NCBI GenBank assembly: GCA_944387635.1
Contig: CALXFT010000023.1
Span: 1-33,057 of the forward strand
DNA: 33,057 bases
DNA from: an uncultured Oscillospiraceae bacterium
GTDB taxonomy: Bacteria > Bacillota > Clostridia > Oscillospirales > Oscillospiraceae
Direction: 5' to 3'
The notes under the pieces are model-generated. The model saw only the letters and a program-made list of their open reading frames with translations, was not told the origin of the DNA and did not search any database. Every line of letters starts with the position of its first letter. Positions within the stretch are counted from its first letter, which is position 1. This document shows, in pieces, positions 1 through 6,552 of this stretch. Position numbers and translations under genes: made by a program.

Positions 1-103
1 GTGTTTTGTAGCGATTACATTATACCATACATTGGGTCTGTACTGCTTTTTTATTTCGCAAAATCGGCTAAAAAGTTTGGTTTTTTAGGGGTGCGAAGTT
101 TGA

Positions 104-131
104 GTTAAGATTTTAAAAGAGAATCGTTATG
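104..131 (-). repeat. Solitary end of repeat family A
   Basis: Read on the minus strand, this stretch matches the left end of the A element at 24158 almost base for base (shared core GATTCTCTTTTAAAATCTT, with the preceding ATA also kept). No other part of the element is present, so this is a lone end or relic. It overlaps the 3' end of the LysR gene and supplies that gene's last codons and its TAA stop. Confidence 0.6.
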
Positions 132-1037
132 AGGAAGCTCTGAATCAATTGTCCGGGCGGAATTCCGGATCTCCTGCCGCAGCTGATGCAAAAATGCCTT
201 CAGAACGTCGTTCTCTCCCGACCCGGTGAGACAGAAGGCGCCGAAGGACAGCTTTGGGGCCTCGGAAATGGGAATCCGGCGCAGTCCCGCGGGGACCTGG
301 AAGGCTGGCAGCATGGCCAGGCCGAAGCCCGCCTGGGCCAGAACGGCGGCGGTCTCCGCGCTGGCGGCGAAATGGACCTGGGACGGGTCCTTCCCCTCGG
401 CCAGCTGCCACTGAAGCCGGGCGGCCTCGGGGATTAGCTGGATGGGGTTGCAGAAGATCAGAGACTGCTGCCGCAGCTGCTCCACGCTCACCGATTCCCG
501 GCAGGCCAGCGGGTGGTCCTCCCGGCAGACGCAGACTATGGGGCTGTCCAGCAGAGGCTTGTAGGTGATCCGGGGCCGGGACTCCTTGCTGTCAAAAATG
601 TCCAGCGCCACATCGGCTACGCCGTTTTCCAGGAACTGAAACAGCTGTTCCCTGGGCGCCACTGCCAGAGTGGGGTGCAGGTTGGGCCAGTTCCGGGCCA
701 GCTCCTCCAGGGGCCGGACCAGAAGGAACAGGGACTGATGGCTTCCGCAGGCAATGGACAGCCGCTCCATGGGCTTGTCCTCGGGGCTGTGAAAGCGAAG
801 CTTGGCCTGGGCCGCTATGGCCACCATACTCTGGGCGTCCGCCAGGAAGGACTTCCCCTCCGCCGTCAGCTCCACCAGGCGGGTGGTCCGGCGGAACAGC
901 TGCACGTTCAGCTCGCTCTCCAGGGACTTGATCTGGTGGGTGATGGCGGGCTGGGAGATGTTCATCTGCTGGGCGGCCCGGGCAAAGTTCAGCGTGTTGG
1001 CCACGGCCAGGAAACAGCTCAGTTGAAAGGTATTCAT
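105..1037 (-). CDS. LysR-family transcriptional regulator
   Basis: A 310-residue protein, the normal length for LysR regulators. Residues 1-60 form the winged helix-turn-helix typical of the family (FLAVANTLNFARAAQQMNIS, then QPAITHQIKSLE and LFRRTTRLVELTAEG). The rest looks like the two-lobed periplasmic-binding-protein-like effector domain. The start follows AGGAGG with 8 bases of spacing. It is transcribed away from the hsp20 gene; no target operon can be seen, because the other side of the gene is the window edge. LysR proteins usually respond to a small ligand and often control a divergent neighbour, but hsp20 already has a CIRCE operator, so I do not infer that link. The last residues (about ELPHNDSLLKS) are encoded by a fragment of repeat A, so the natural C-terminus may have been replaced. 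The ligand is unknown. Confidence 0.93.
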   Translation of the reverse strand: MNTFQLSCFLAVANTLNFARAAQQMNISQPAITHQIKSLESELNVQLFRRTTRLVELTAEGKSFLADAQSMVAIAAQAKLRFHSPEDKPMERLSIACGSHQSLFLLVRPLEELARNWPNLHPTLAVAPREQLFQFLENGVADVALDIFDSKESRPRITYKPLLDSPIVCVCREDHPLACRESVSVEQLRQQSLIFCNPIQLIPEAARLQWQLAEGKDPSQVHFAASAETAAVLAQAGFGLAMLPAFQVPAGLRRIPISEAPKLSFGAFCLTGSGENDVLKAFLHQLRQEIRNSARTIDSELPHNDSLLKS

Positions 1038-1069
1038 AGGCGTCGCCTCCTGTGTCGATTCATATTTCC

Positions 1070-1099
1070 ATTATAGCACAGACGCCGGGGCATAGGCAA
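1070..1099 (-). promoter_or_regulatory. Promoter of the LysR gene
   Basis: On the minus strand, TTGCCT (1094-1099) and a perfect TATAAT (1070-1075) are separated by 18 bp. The -10 lies about 30 bp upstream of the ATG. Confidence 0.5.
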
Positions 1100-1164
1100 T
1101 GGTCGGAACCTCGTCTTTATCAATAAAAGAAATTTATTGAATCCAATAAACATCTATTATTATT

Positions 1165-1191
1165 TTAGCACTCTCACCTTGACAGTGCTAA
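1165..1191 (+). promoter_or_regulatory. CIRCE operator (HrcA site)
   Basis: The inverted repeat TTAGCACTC-N9-CAGTGCTAA matches the CIRCE consensus TTAGCACTC-N9-GAGTGCTAA at 17 of 18 positions. CIRCE is bound by the heat-shock repressor HrcA. The single mismatch (C at 1183) is the base that completes a perfect -35 hexamer TTGACA at 1179-1184, so bound HrcA would sit directly on the promoter of hsp20. Confidence 0.93.
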
Positions 1192-1207
1192 AAACGAAAG
1201 GTATAAT
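1179..1207 (+). promoter_or_regulatory. Promoter of hsp20
   Basis: TTGACA (1179-1184), 17 bp, TATAAT (1202-1207): a perfect vegetative promoter nested in the right half of CIRCE. The expected leader is about 50 nt. Confidence 0.9.
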
Positions 1208-1264
1208 AAGGTCAAACATCAAGCGGAACCACAGGTCCCAACCATTGAAGGGAGAAATGAAGTT

Positions 1265-1678
1265 ATGTTTACAACGTATGCGATTGCGAGAAATTTGTTT
1301 GATGAGCTGGTGGACTCCGCCTTCGGCAACCACAACACCACGGGCCTGATGTACACCGACATCAAGGAGACGGAGCAGGGCTTTGAAATGGCCATGGATC
1401 TTCCCGGTGTGAAGAAAGAGGACCTCACCGCCGAGCTGAAGGACGGCTATCTGTACATCAGCGCCACTATGAACCGCCATGAAGACGGGCAGAACAACGG
1501 CAAGTACCTGCGCCGGGAGCGGTTTGTCGGCACGGTCCGCCGGACCTTCTACGTCGGCAACAAGGTGACTCAGGAGGACATCCGTGCCCGGTTCCAGGAC
1601 GGCACGCTGTACCTGTCCATCCCCAAGAAGCAGAAGCCGGCCCTGGAAGAGAAGAAGCTCATCGCCATCGAGGGATAA
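1265..1678 (+). CDS. Hsp20/alpha-crystallin small heat-shock protein
   Basis: A 137-residue cytoplasmic holdase chaperone. After a short N-terminal arm, the alpha-crystallin domain runs from about residue 28 to 130, with the conserved MDLPGVKKEDLTAELKDG strand and the closing motif ARFQDGTLYLSIPK. Small heat-shock proteins form oligomers that hold unfolding proteins for refolding by DnaK or GroEL. The ATG follows a GGGAG ribosome binding site. The gene stands alone: its own promoter lies in a CIRCE element and a strong hairpin follows the stop. HrcA control of an hsp20 gene, rather than of groESL or dnaK, is known in some Clostridia and is directly suggested here by the operator position. Confidence 0.96.
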   Translation: MFTTYAIARNLFDELVDSAFGNHNTTGLMYTDIKETEQGFEMAMDLPGVKKEDLTAELKDGYLYISATMNRHEDGQNNGKYLRRERFVGTVRRTFYVGNKVTQEDIRARFQDGTLYLSIPKKQKPALEEKKLIAIEG

Positions 1679-1710
1679 TCCGCCAACCACGACGAAATAC
1701 CTCCTGCGCG

Positions 1711-1738
1711 GCCGCCCGGGGCTTCCGCCCCGGGCGGC
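1711..1738 (+). terminator. Terminator of hsp20
   Basis: A perfect 12-bp GC-rich stem (GCCGCCCGGGGC) with a TTCC loop, followed by TTATTATAT. It lies 32 bp after the hsp20 stop. Confidence 0.8.
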
Positions 1739-1783
1739 TTATTATATCGGAAAGCCCGCGACAGCGAATCAGGGAACTTCCGA

Positions 1784-1810
1784 AAAGTTTTTAAAGAGAA
1801 TCCGTATAAC
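1784..1810 (-). repeat. Degenerate solitary end of repeat family A
   Basis: On the minus strand this reads TTATACGGATTCTCTTTAAA and continues with AACTTT. It is clearly related to the A-element end (TGATACTGATTCTCTTTTAA then AATCTTT) but has several substitutions. No other part of the element is visible. Confidence 0.4.
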
Positions 1811-1824
1811 CCCCGGCAATTGGC

Positions 1825-1859
1825 AAAGGCAGACAGCGGCGAAACCGCTGTCTGCCTTT
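1825..1859 (-). terminator. Terminator of the sensor kinase gene
   Basis: A perfect 15-bp stem (1825-1839 with 1845-1859, outermost pairs AAA/TTT) and a 5-base loop, lying 8 bp beyond the kinase stop codon on the minus strand. The T-run is short, so efficiency is uncertain. It may work in both directions. Confidence 0.6.
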
Positions 1860-1866
1860 GTTCGTG

Positions 1867-3537
1867 TCAGGAGTCCGCCGGTTTCGGGAAGGTCACGGTG
1901 ATGGCCGTTCCCTTGCCGGGGACACTGGTCAGATCCAGCCGGGCCTGGTGGATCAGAGCCGCGTGCTTGACGATGCTCAGGCCCAGGCCCGTGCCGCCTA
2001 CCTCCTGGGAGTGGCTCTTGTCCACCCGGTAGAACCGTTCGAAGACCCGGTCCTGGTGCTCCGGCGGGATGCCGATGCCGGTGTCGGAAACCGTGACCCG
2101 GGCCTCCCGGTCCAGGTCCTCCACCCGGATGGTGAGACTGCCGCCGGGGCGGTTGTACTTGATGGCGTTGTCCGCCAGGTTGAACAGGATTCCGCAGATC
2201 AGCTGGGGAATGCCGTGGATCACGGCCCGTCCCCCCTCCAGGCGCATGGTCACATGGTGCAGCTCCGCCGGAGAGGCCAGGCTGGACAGGGTGTTGGCGG
2301 CCATTTCGTACAGGTCCAGATCCAGCCACTGCATGTCCGCCGCCCCGTCATCCAGCCGGGACAGGCGCAAGGTGTCCTCCACCAGCTGGATCATCCGCTG
2401 GGCCTGGTTGTAGATCTTCTCAGAAAATACCTGCATGTCGGCCTGGGGGACCAGGCCGCTTTTCATCAGCTCGGCGTAGCCGGAGATGGCATGCAGGGGC
2501 GTTTTCATCTCATGGGAGACGTTGGCGGTGAATTCCCGCCGCAGCTGCTCGGCCTGCTGCTTCTGGGTCACGTCAAACAGCAGCAGAACCACGCCGGAGA
2601 CGGCGCCGCCGGTCTTGACGGGGCTGGCGGCGGCCAGGTAGTTGCCGCCTTCCAGGCAGACCGTGGCTTCGGCCTTGGTCCCGGACAGGGCCTGCTCCAC
2701 CAGCACGGCCACCTCCGGGTCCCGGTTGGCCACGGAAAAATCCGCCCCCAGACAGTTGGGGGTGACGGTGAGCAGCCGGGCGGCGGCAGGATTGATGCTC
2801 AGTATGGTGCCGCCGCTGTTCATCAGCACCAGGCCCTCGTTCAAGGACCGGGTGACGGTTTCGAACTCCTTGCGCTTCTGCCGCAGCTCCAGGTCCTGAG
2901 CCCGAAGCCGGTTCTGCTGGGCCTCCAGCCGCCGCAGCAGAGGCTGGATCTCCTCATACTCCCGGTTGGTCATGGGCTCGTCCAGATTCAGCTCGTTCAG
3001 GGGCTTGACGATGTCCCGGGACAGGCGGCTGGCCAGGATCAGGGACAGGAGCACCGCCACGGCCAGCACCAGGGCGATGAACTGGGACACGTCCAGGGTC
3101 AGGGTCAGAACGGAGCTGTGGGCGCTGGACAGCCGGAGCACCGTGCCGTCGGGAAGCCGCCGGGCCGTGTACAGGCACCGCTCCAGAAGGGTGCTGGAAT
3201 AGCGGGCGCTCTGGCCGTACCCTTCGGCAAGCGCCTGGGAGACTTCCTCGCGCCGCAGGTGGTTTTCCATGGTCTCGTTGTCGGAAGTGCTGTCGTAGAG
3301 CACCGTGCCGTCGGCGTCGATCCAGGTGATCCGGCAGGTGGACTGGAACTGGCCGTCGGTAAAGTAGGACGCGCCCTCCCGGGACAGGCTGTGGGCGATG
3401 AGGTCCAGCTCCTCCCGAAGCCGGTCAAACTGGATATCCGTAAAATAGGTGTACAGGACCCCCATGCACAGGGCCATGGACGCCAGCAGCACCGCCAGGG
3501 CCACCAGAATGATCGAGCGGAAGATCCGCCTTGTCAT
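1867..3537 (-). CDS. PhoR-like membrane sensor histidine kinase
   Basis: A 556-residue sensor kinase. Domains in order: transmembrane helix 1 (about 8-32), an extracytoplasmic sensor region (about 33-150), transmembrane helix 2 (about 150-172), a HAMP-like linker, a PAS domain (about 220-330), a HisKA dimerisation domain with the H-box FTANVSHEMKTPLH (phosphoacceptor His342), then HATPase_c with N-box NLADNAIKYN, G1 box DTGIGIPPEH, F-box FERFYRVD and G2 box GGTGLGLSIVKH. All catalytic motifs are intact. The ATG overlaps the stop of the response-regulator gene by 4 bases (ATGA), so the two are translationally coupled partners. The TM-sensor-TM-HAMP-PAS order is that of PhoR/PnpS phosphate sensors, but the same order is found in other kinases, so the signal is inferred. 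Confidence 0.95.
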   Translation of the reverse strand: MTRRIFRSIILVALAVLLASMALCMGVLYTYFTDIQFDRLREELDLIAHSLSREGASYFTDGQFQSTCRITWIDADGTVLYDSTSDNETMENHLRREEVSQALAEGYGQSARYSSTLLERCLYTARRLPDGTVLRLSSAHSSVLTLTLDVSQFIALVLAVAVLLSLILASRLSRDIVKPLNELNLDEPMTNREYEEIQPLLRRLEAQQNRLRAQDLELRQKRKEFETVTRSLNEGLVLMNSGGTILSINPAAARLLTVTPNCLGADFSVANRDPEVAVLVEQALSGTKAEATVCLEGGNYLAAASPVKTGGAVSGVVLLLFDVTQKQQAEQLRREFTANVSHEMKTPLHAISGYAELMKSGLVPQADMQVFSEKIYNQAQRMIQLVEDTLRLSRLDDGAADMQWLDLDLYEMAANTLSSLASPAELHHVTMRLEGGRAVIHGIPQLICGILFNLADNAIKYNRPGGSLTIRVEDLDREARVTVSDTGIGIPPEHQDRVFERFYRVDKSHSQEVGGTGLGLSIVKHAALIHQARLDLTSVPGKGTAITVTFPKPADS

Positions 3538-4208
3538 GCCTGCTCCTCCAGCCGGTAGCCCACGCCCCGGACCGTGCGGATGTACTCGCCGCAGCCGCCC
3601 AGCTTGGTCCGCAGGGTGCCGATGTGGACGTCTACGGTCCGGGTCTCGCCCAGGTAGTCAGCGCTCCAGATCCGCTCCAGCAGCTGGTCCCGGGTGAAGA
3701 CCCGGCGGGGGTTCTCCATGAACAGGCGCAGCAGCTCAAATTCCTTCAGGGTCAGCTCCACCCGCTGGCCTCCGGCGTAGACCGTGTGGGCCTGGGTGTC
3801 CATTTGCAGGTTCCCCAGCTGCAGGCGCCCGGTGTCGGCCTGAGGCGCGCACCGGCGCAGCACCGCCCGGATGCGGGAGATCATCTCCGTCATGCCGAAG
3901 GGCTTGGCCAGGTAGTCGTCGGCGCCCAGGTCCAGGCCCACCACCTTGTCGTACTCCGTGCCTTTGGCCGAGGCCACGATCACGGGGATTCGGACCGTGG
4001 CGGAGTTTGCCCGGATTTTCTTCAGGATCTCAATGCCGTCCATGCCGGGCAGCATGATATCGAGCATGATCAGCTGGGGCATGGTGTGGTTCATGGCCTG
4101 GAACAGAGACGCTCCGTCGCAGAACCCCTCCGCTTCAAAGCCGGAAGCCCGCAGCGCGTAAAGCATCAGTTCCCGGATGCTGGTATCGTCTTCAACGCAG
4201 TAGATCAT
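3534..4208 (-). CDS. OmpR/PhoB-family response regulator
   Basis: A 224-residue regulator. The receiver domain (1-120) has the acidic pair VEDD (Asp7, Asp8), phosphoacceptor Asp50 in MLDIMLPGMDG, and the conserved Lys in YLAKPFG. The C-terminal winged helix (about 130-222) has the OmpR-family signature LTLKEFELLRLFMENPRRVF and ends in TVRGVGYRLEEQA. I placed the start at 4208 because AAGGAG lies 7 bases upstream; a longer frame to 4316 adds 36 unrelated residues without such a site. First gene of a two-gene operon with the kinase. TTTACA direct repeats upstream suggest autoregulation. Best guess is a PhoP/PhoB-type regulator. Confidence 0.94.
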   Translation of the reverse strand: MIYCVEDDTSIRELMLYALRASGFEAEGFCDGASLFQAMNHTMPQLIMLDIMLPGMDGIEILKKIRANSATVRIPVIVASAKGTEYDKVVGLDLGADDYLAKPFGMTEMISRIRAVLRRCAPQADTGRLQLGNLQMDTQAHTVYAGGQRVELTLKEFELLRLFMENPRRVFTRDQLLERIWSADYLGETRTVDVHIGTLRTKLGGCGEYIRTVRGVGYRLEEQA

Positions 4209-4225
4209 GATGTCTCTCCTTAAAC

Positions 4226-4300
4226 TATATAACATTCCATGATCCATGCTACGACAAACTTGTAAGAAATGCAAGGGGTGTTTTGTAAAATCCTTGTAAA
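4226..4300 (-). promoter_or_regulatory. Extended -10 promoter with Pho-box-like direct repeats
   Basis: On the minus strand an extended -10, TGTTATATA (4226-4234), lies 17 bp before the regulator ATG. Further upstream are three same-direction hexamers: TTTACA at 4295-4300, TTTACA at 4284-4289 (11 bp apart) and CTTACA at 4261-4266 (23 bp further). Direct repeats with 11-bp phasing are how PhoP/PhoB-type regulators bind. The -35 region itself is poor, as expected for an activated promoter. Confidence 0.45.
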
Positions 4301-4345
4301 TCACGGCGGAAGCCAACGCCGCGCCGTAAGCATTTACGCATATAT

Positions 4346-4475
4346 GCTAGTCGCCTTTATACAGCAGAAATTGGAGGGGAATCGTACCGGCTCAGAAACC
4401 TGCGCGCCCCTTGGCTCTCCCTTTCGGGCAAGCCAAGGGCGGCCCGCAAGGCCGCAGGCTGGGCCAAGTCGATAA
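4346..4475. repeat. Short, internally deleted copy of repeat family B
   Basis: The left part (from 4346, TGCTAGTCGCCTTTATACAG) resembles the B-element start TGCTTATCGACTTTGCGCAG. The right part ends with AAGTCGATAAGCA, the exact inverse of that start. Between them is the CTTGGCTCTCCCTTT segment also present in the copy at 15925. The GC-rich body of the full element is missing. Together with the promoter region just upstream, this accounts for most of the gene-free stretch 4209-4552. Confidence 0.5.
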
Positions 4476-4513
4476 GCACCTGCGCATATTCAGAGCTTCC
4501 CCAGTTTCGCGTG

Positions 4514-4547
4514 AAAAAGCCCGGACAGGAAAGCGGCCTGTCCGGGC
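4514..4547 (-). terminator. Terminator of degV
   Basis: An 11-bp perfect stem (GCCCGGACAGG, 4519-4529 with 4537-4547) and, in the minus-strand transcript, a run of five U (4514-4518). It starts 5 bp after the degV stop. Confidence 0.85.
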
Positions 4548-4552
4548 GGGGG

Positions 4553-5413
4553 TCAGAAAACGGTATTGTCGTTCTTGGAGTTGAAGCCGCCTTCGAAGGC
4601 GATCATCAGTCCGCCTTCCTCGGCGTAGAAGCTGCACAGGCCGCCGGTGGCGCCCATGCGGAAAACGGTGTTGGGATAGGTCTGCAGAACGATGTCCCGC
4701 AGGGCCAGGGCGGCCGCCTCGCCGTTGCAGTGATCGATGGCCAGCACATTGCCGTCCCGGAAGCCCCGCTCCACCATCATGTCGAACAGGACCTGGGTGC
4801 TCTTCCTGGGTCCCCGGGGCTTGTGGGCGGGGGCCAACTGTCCGCCATTGGCGGTGCCGCAGACCCGGATGTTCAGAACGCTGGCGATCTTGGCCACGGC
4901 GGGGCTGACCCGGCCGTTCCGTGCCAGATTGTTCAGAGATTCCAGGCAGAAAGCGGTATGCAGATGGTTCTGGTATTCCAGAACCTTGTCCCGGGTGGTC
5001 TCGAAGCTGTCGCCGGCTTCGTCACAGGCGCGGATCTTCTCGGCCATGAGCATGAGCTGCGGGCCGGCGGACAGGGAGTCAAGGATGCACACCTTCCGGT
5101 CCGGATGCTCCTGGGTGTAGATCTCGGCGGCCTGACAGGCGGCGTTGTAAGAGCCGGACAAGTACTTGGTGATGGTGATGCCGAAGACGTACTTGGCGTC
5201 GCCGAAGGCCTCCAGCCACTCCCCCACGTTGGGGCAGGAGGAGCCGGACTTGCTCTTGTAACGCTTCAGCTCCTCCACCATGCCGGGAACGTCCAGGGCG
5301 GGGGTGTCCACATATTCCCGGCCCGCGGTAACCTTCATGGGAACCCAGGCGAAATCCGCCCCCTCCAGGGAGAAACGGTTGCAGGATGAGTCGCTGACGA
5401 TTCTAAAATTCAT
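4553..5413 (-). CDS. degV: DegV-family fatty-acid-binding protein
   Basis: A 286-residue protein, the usual DegV length. It opens with the family N-terminus FRIVSDSSCN and has the two-domain DegV layout, with ITKYLSGSYNAA (the T-x-x-L-S-G-x-Y-N motif) near residue 90 and LDSLSAGPQLMLMAEKI following. DegV proteins hold a single fatty acid; several are FakB partners that present the fatty acid to the kinase FakA for phosphorylation and phospholipid synthesis. No FakA gene is in the window. I chose ATG 5413 because GGAGG lies upstream and the family begins at this Met; a longer frame to 5482 adds 23 residues and runs through the promoter. Single-gene unit with its own promoter and terminator. 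Confidence 0.93.
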   Translation of the reverse strand: MNFRIVSDSSCNRFSLEGADFAWVPMKVTAGREYVDTPALDVPGMVEELKRYKSKSGSSCPNVGEWLEAFGDAKYVFGITITKYLSGSYNAACQAAEIYTQEHPDRKVCILDSLSAGPQLMLMAEKIRACDEAGDSFETTRDKVLEYQNHLHTAFCLESLNNLARNGRVSPAVAKIASVLNIRVCGTANGGQLAPAHKPRGPRKSTQVLFDMMVERGFRDGNVLAIDHCNGEAAALALRDIVLQTYPNTVFRMGATGGLCSFYAEEGGLMIAFEGGFNSKNDNTVF

Positions 5414-5426
5414 GATTGCCCTCCAT

Positions 5427-5491
5427 CGATATCCGAATATCGGTTTTTCAATAACTGATGATATTGTATCAGCAGCCCGCATCTATGTCAA
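5427..5491 (-). promoter_or_regulatory. degV promoter with two inverted repeats
   Basis: On the minus strand TTGACA (5486-5491), 17 bp, TACAAT (5463-5468). An inverted repeat TGATA-TTG-TATCA (5459-5471) covers the -10, and a second, CGATAT-CCGA-ATATCG (5427-5442), lies in the leader just before the ribosome binding site. Either could be an operator; no regulator is identified. Confidence 0.6.
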
Positions 5492-5517
5492 GAAAAACTT
5501 AAGATAAGGTTTTAGTG

Positions 5518-5546
5518 TTGACACTTTTGCTTTTTTTCAGTATAAT
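5518..5546 (+). promoter_or_regulatory. Promoter of the DUF1836 gene
   Basis: TTGACA (5518-5523), 17 bp, TATAAT (5541-5546), a perfect consensus promoter. Transcription should start near 5552-5554, leaving only about 10 nt before ATG 5564. Confidence 0.88.
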
Positions 5547-5563
5547 AGCGCAAGGTGATGATT

Positions 5564-6094
5564 ATGCAAACGGAAAACCAACGGCAGATCGCGGCGGCCA
5601 TCCGGGACTTCCGGCTGCCCCGGTATCAGGAGATTCCCAATGTGGGGCTGTACCTGGAGCAGGCCACCAAGTATATCTGCGAATATTTAGCGCCGCTGGA
5701 GGAGTTTACCCTGACCAGCTCCATGATCAGCAACTATGTGAAAAAGGGTCTCATCGGCAACCCGGTGAAGAAGCAGTACAGCCGGGATCAGATCGCCTAC
5801 CTGTTTTTCATTGCCGTGGGAAAAAGCGTTCTGTCCCTGGACGCCCTGGCCAATTTCCTGGAGCTGCAGCGGCGGACATACCCCATCCAAAAGGCCTACG
5901 ACTATTTCTGTGACGAGTTCGAGAACGTGCTGCAGTTTACCTTCGAGGTCCGGGACCTGCTGGAGAGCACCGGTGAGGAGAGCTCCGTGGAAAAGCGGCT
6001 GCTGTACACCTGCGTAGTGGCGGCGGTGCAGAAGATCTATCTGGAAAAAAACCTGGAGTGGATCAGCCGGGAAAACCGGGAACGTCCGGCCTGA
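5564..6094 (+). CDS. DUF1836 helix-turn-helix protein
   Basis: A 176-residue cytoplasmic protein that I recognise as DUF1836, a Firmicutes family with a MerR-like DNA-binding fold. The family hallmarks are LPRYQEIPNVGLYLEQATKY near the N-terminus and LTSSMISNYVKKGLI followed by NPVKKQYSRDQIAYL, where the helix-turn-helix lies. The C-terminal half is helical. Targets are unknown. In-frame alternatives GTG 5555 and ATG 5558 exist; I prefer ATG 5564 because AAGG (5552-5555) is correctly spaced and because 5555-5558 would make the mRNA essentially leaderless. Monocistronic: its own promoter and a terminator at 6123. Confidence 0.88.
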   Translation: MQTENQRQIAAAIRDFRLPRYQEIPNVGLYLEQATKYICEYLAPLEEFTLTSSMISNYVKKGLIGNPVKKQYSRDQIAYLFFIAVGKSVLSLDALANFLELQRRTYPIQKAYDYFCDEFENVLQFTFEVRDLLESTGEESSVEKRLLYTCVVAAVQKIYLEKNLEWISRENRERPA

Positions 6095-6122
6095 GATCAT
6101 GGCCCGTCTCCGGAAAAAGCGT

Positions 6123-6162
6123 AGAACTGTCCTAAAAAGCTTCAGGGCAGTTCTCTGTTTTT
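6123..6162 (+). terminator. Terminator of the DUF1836 gene
   Basis: An 11-bp stem (6123-6133 with 6144-6154, one G-U pair) followed by CTG and five T. Confidence 0.8.
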
Positions 6163-6219
6163 GTCGCATATCCACAAAAAATAAACCGCCGACTTTGCTG
6201 ATTCTTAGGGAGAAATCAG

Positions 6220-6248
6220 TTGACAAGAATCGCCGTTCGTGGTTAAAT
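6220..6248 (+). promoter_or_regulatory. Likely promoter of the Ca2+-ATPase gene
   Basis: Perfect TTGACA (6220-6225), 17 bp, then TTAAAT (6243-6248) in a very AT-rich tract that offers other -10 choices up to 6256. It gives a leader of about 300 nt before the GTG start at 6553. Confidence 0.55.
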
Positions 6249-6269
6249 ATATATTATATTAGGGAAGTT

Positions 6270-6552
6270 ATGAATAAATCGCCTGTGGCTTCGCACAGAA
6301 TTTTTTGACCCATCCGTGCAGTTTGAAAAGCGAGGGATCCCTCCGCTTTCCGGACTTTCGTCTGGGTCATTCTTTCTCTGTGCCGGCGCCTGCCGGTTTG
6401 TTCGGCGCTTCCCTAGGAGACCTGCCCAAATCCCGGCGGGATATCCACCAGTGCAGCGGCCCGCTCCCGCGGCGGCGTGCCATAGCCAAAGGGGACGAGC
6501 TGCTGTGCCGCGCGCAAACCCAAAAATAAGCAACAGGGAAGGAAGGATTTTT
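6270..6552 (+). promoter_or_regulatory. Long structured leader of the Ca2+-ATPase gene
   Basis: This gene-free stretch begins with a possible 12-codon leader peptide, MNKSPVASHRIF (6270-6308), preceded by AGGGAAG. Its end coincides with a small hairpin (CTGTG/CACAG) and six T, a weak terminator shape. Further on, TGACCCA (6306-6312) can pair with TGGGTCA around 6363-6369, enclosing AAAGCG...CGCTTT and the palindrome AGGGATCCCT. GC-rich hairpins follow (for example ATCCC-GGC-GGGAT). I do not recognise a known riboswitch class; the yybP-ykoY (Mn2+) motif common before such pumps is not evident. Confidence 0.4.

Noticed and set aside
6480-6510. Possible yybP-ykoY (Mn2+) riboswitch core near AAAGGGGACGAGCTG
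   Set aside because: It resembles the conserved GGGGAGTAG part only loosely, lies too close to the GTG start for the full structure, and the paired second loop was not found.
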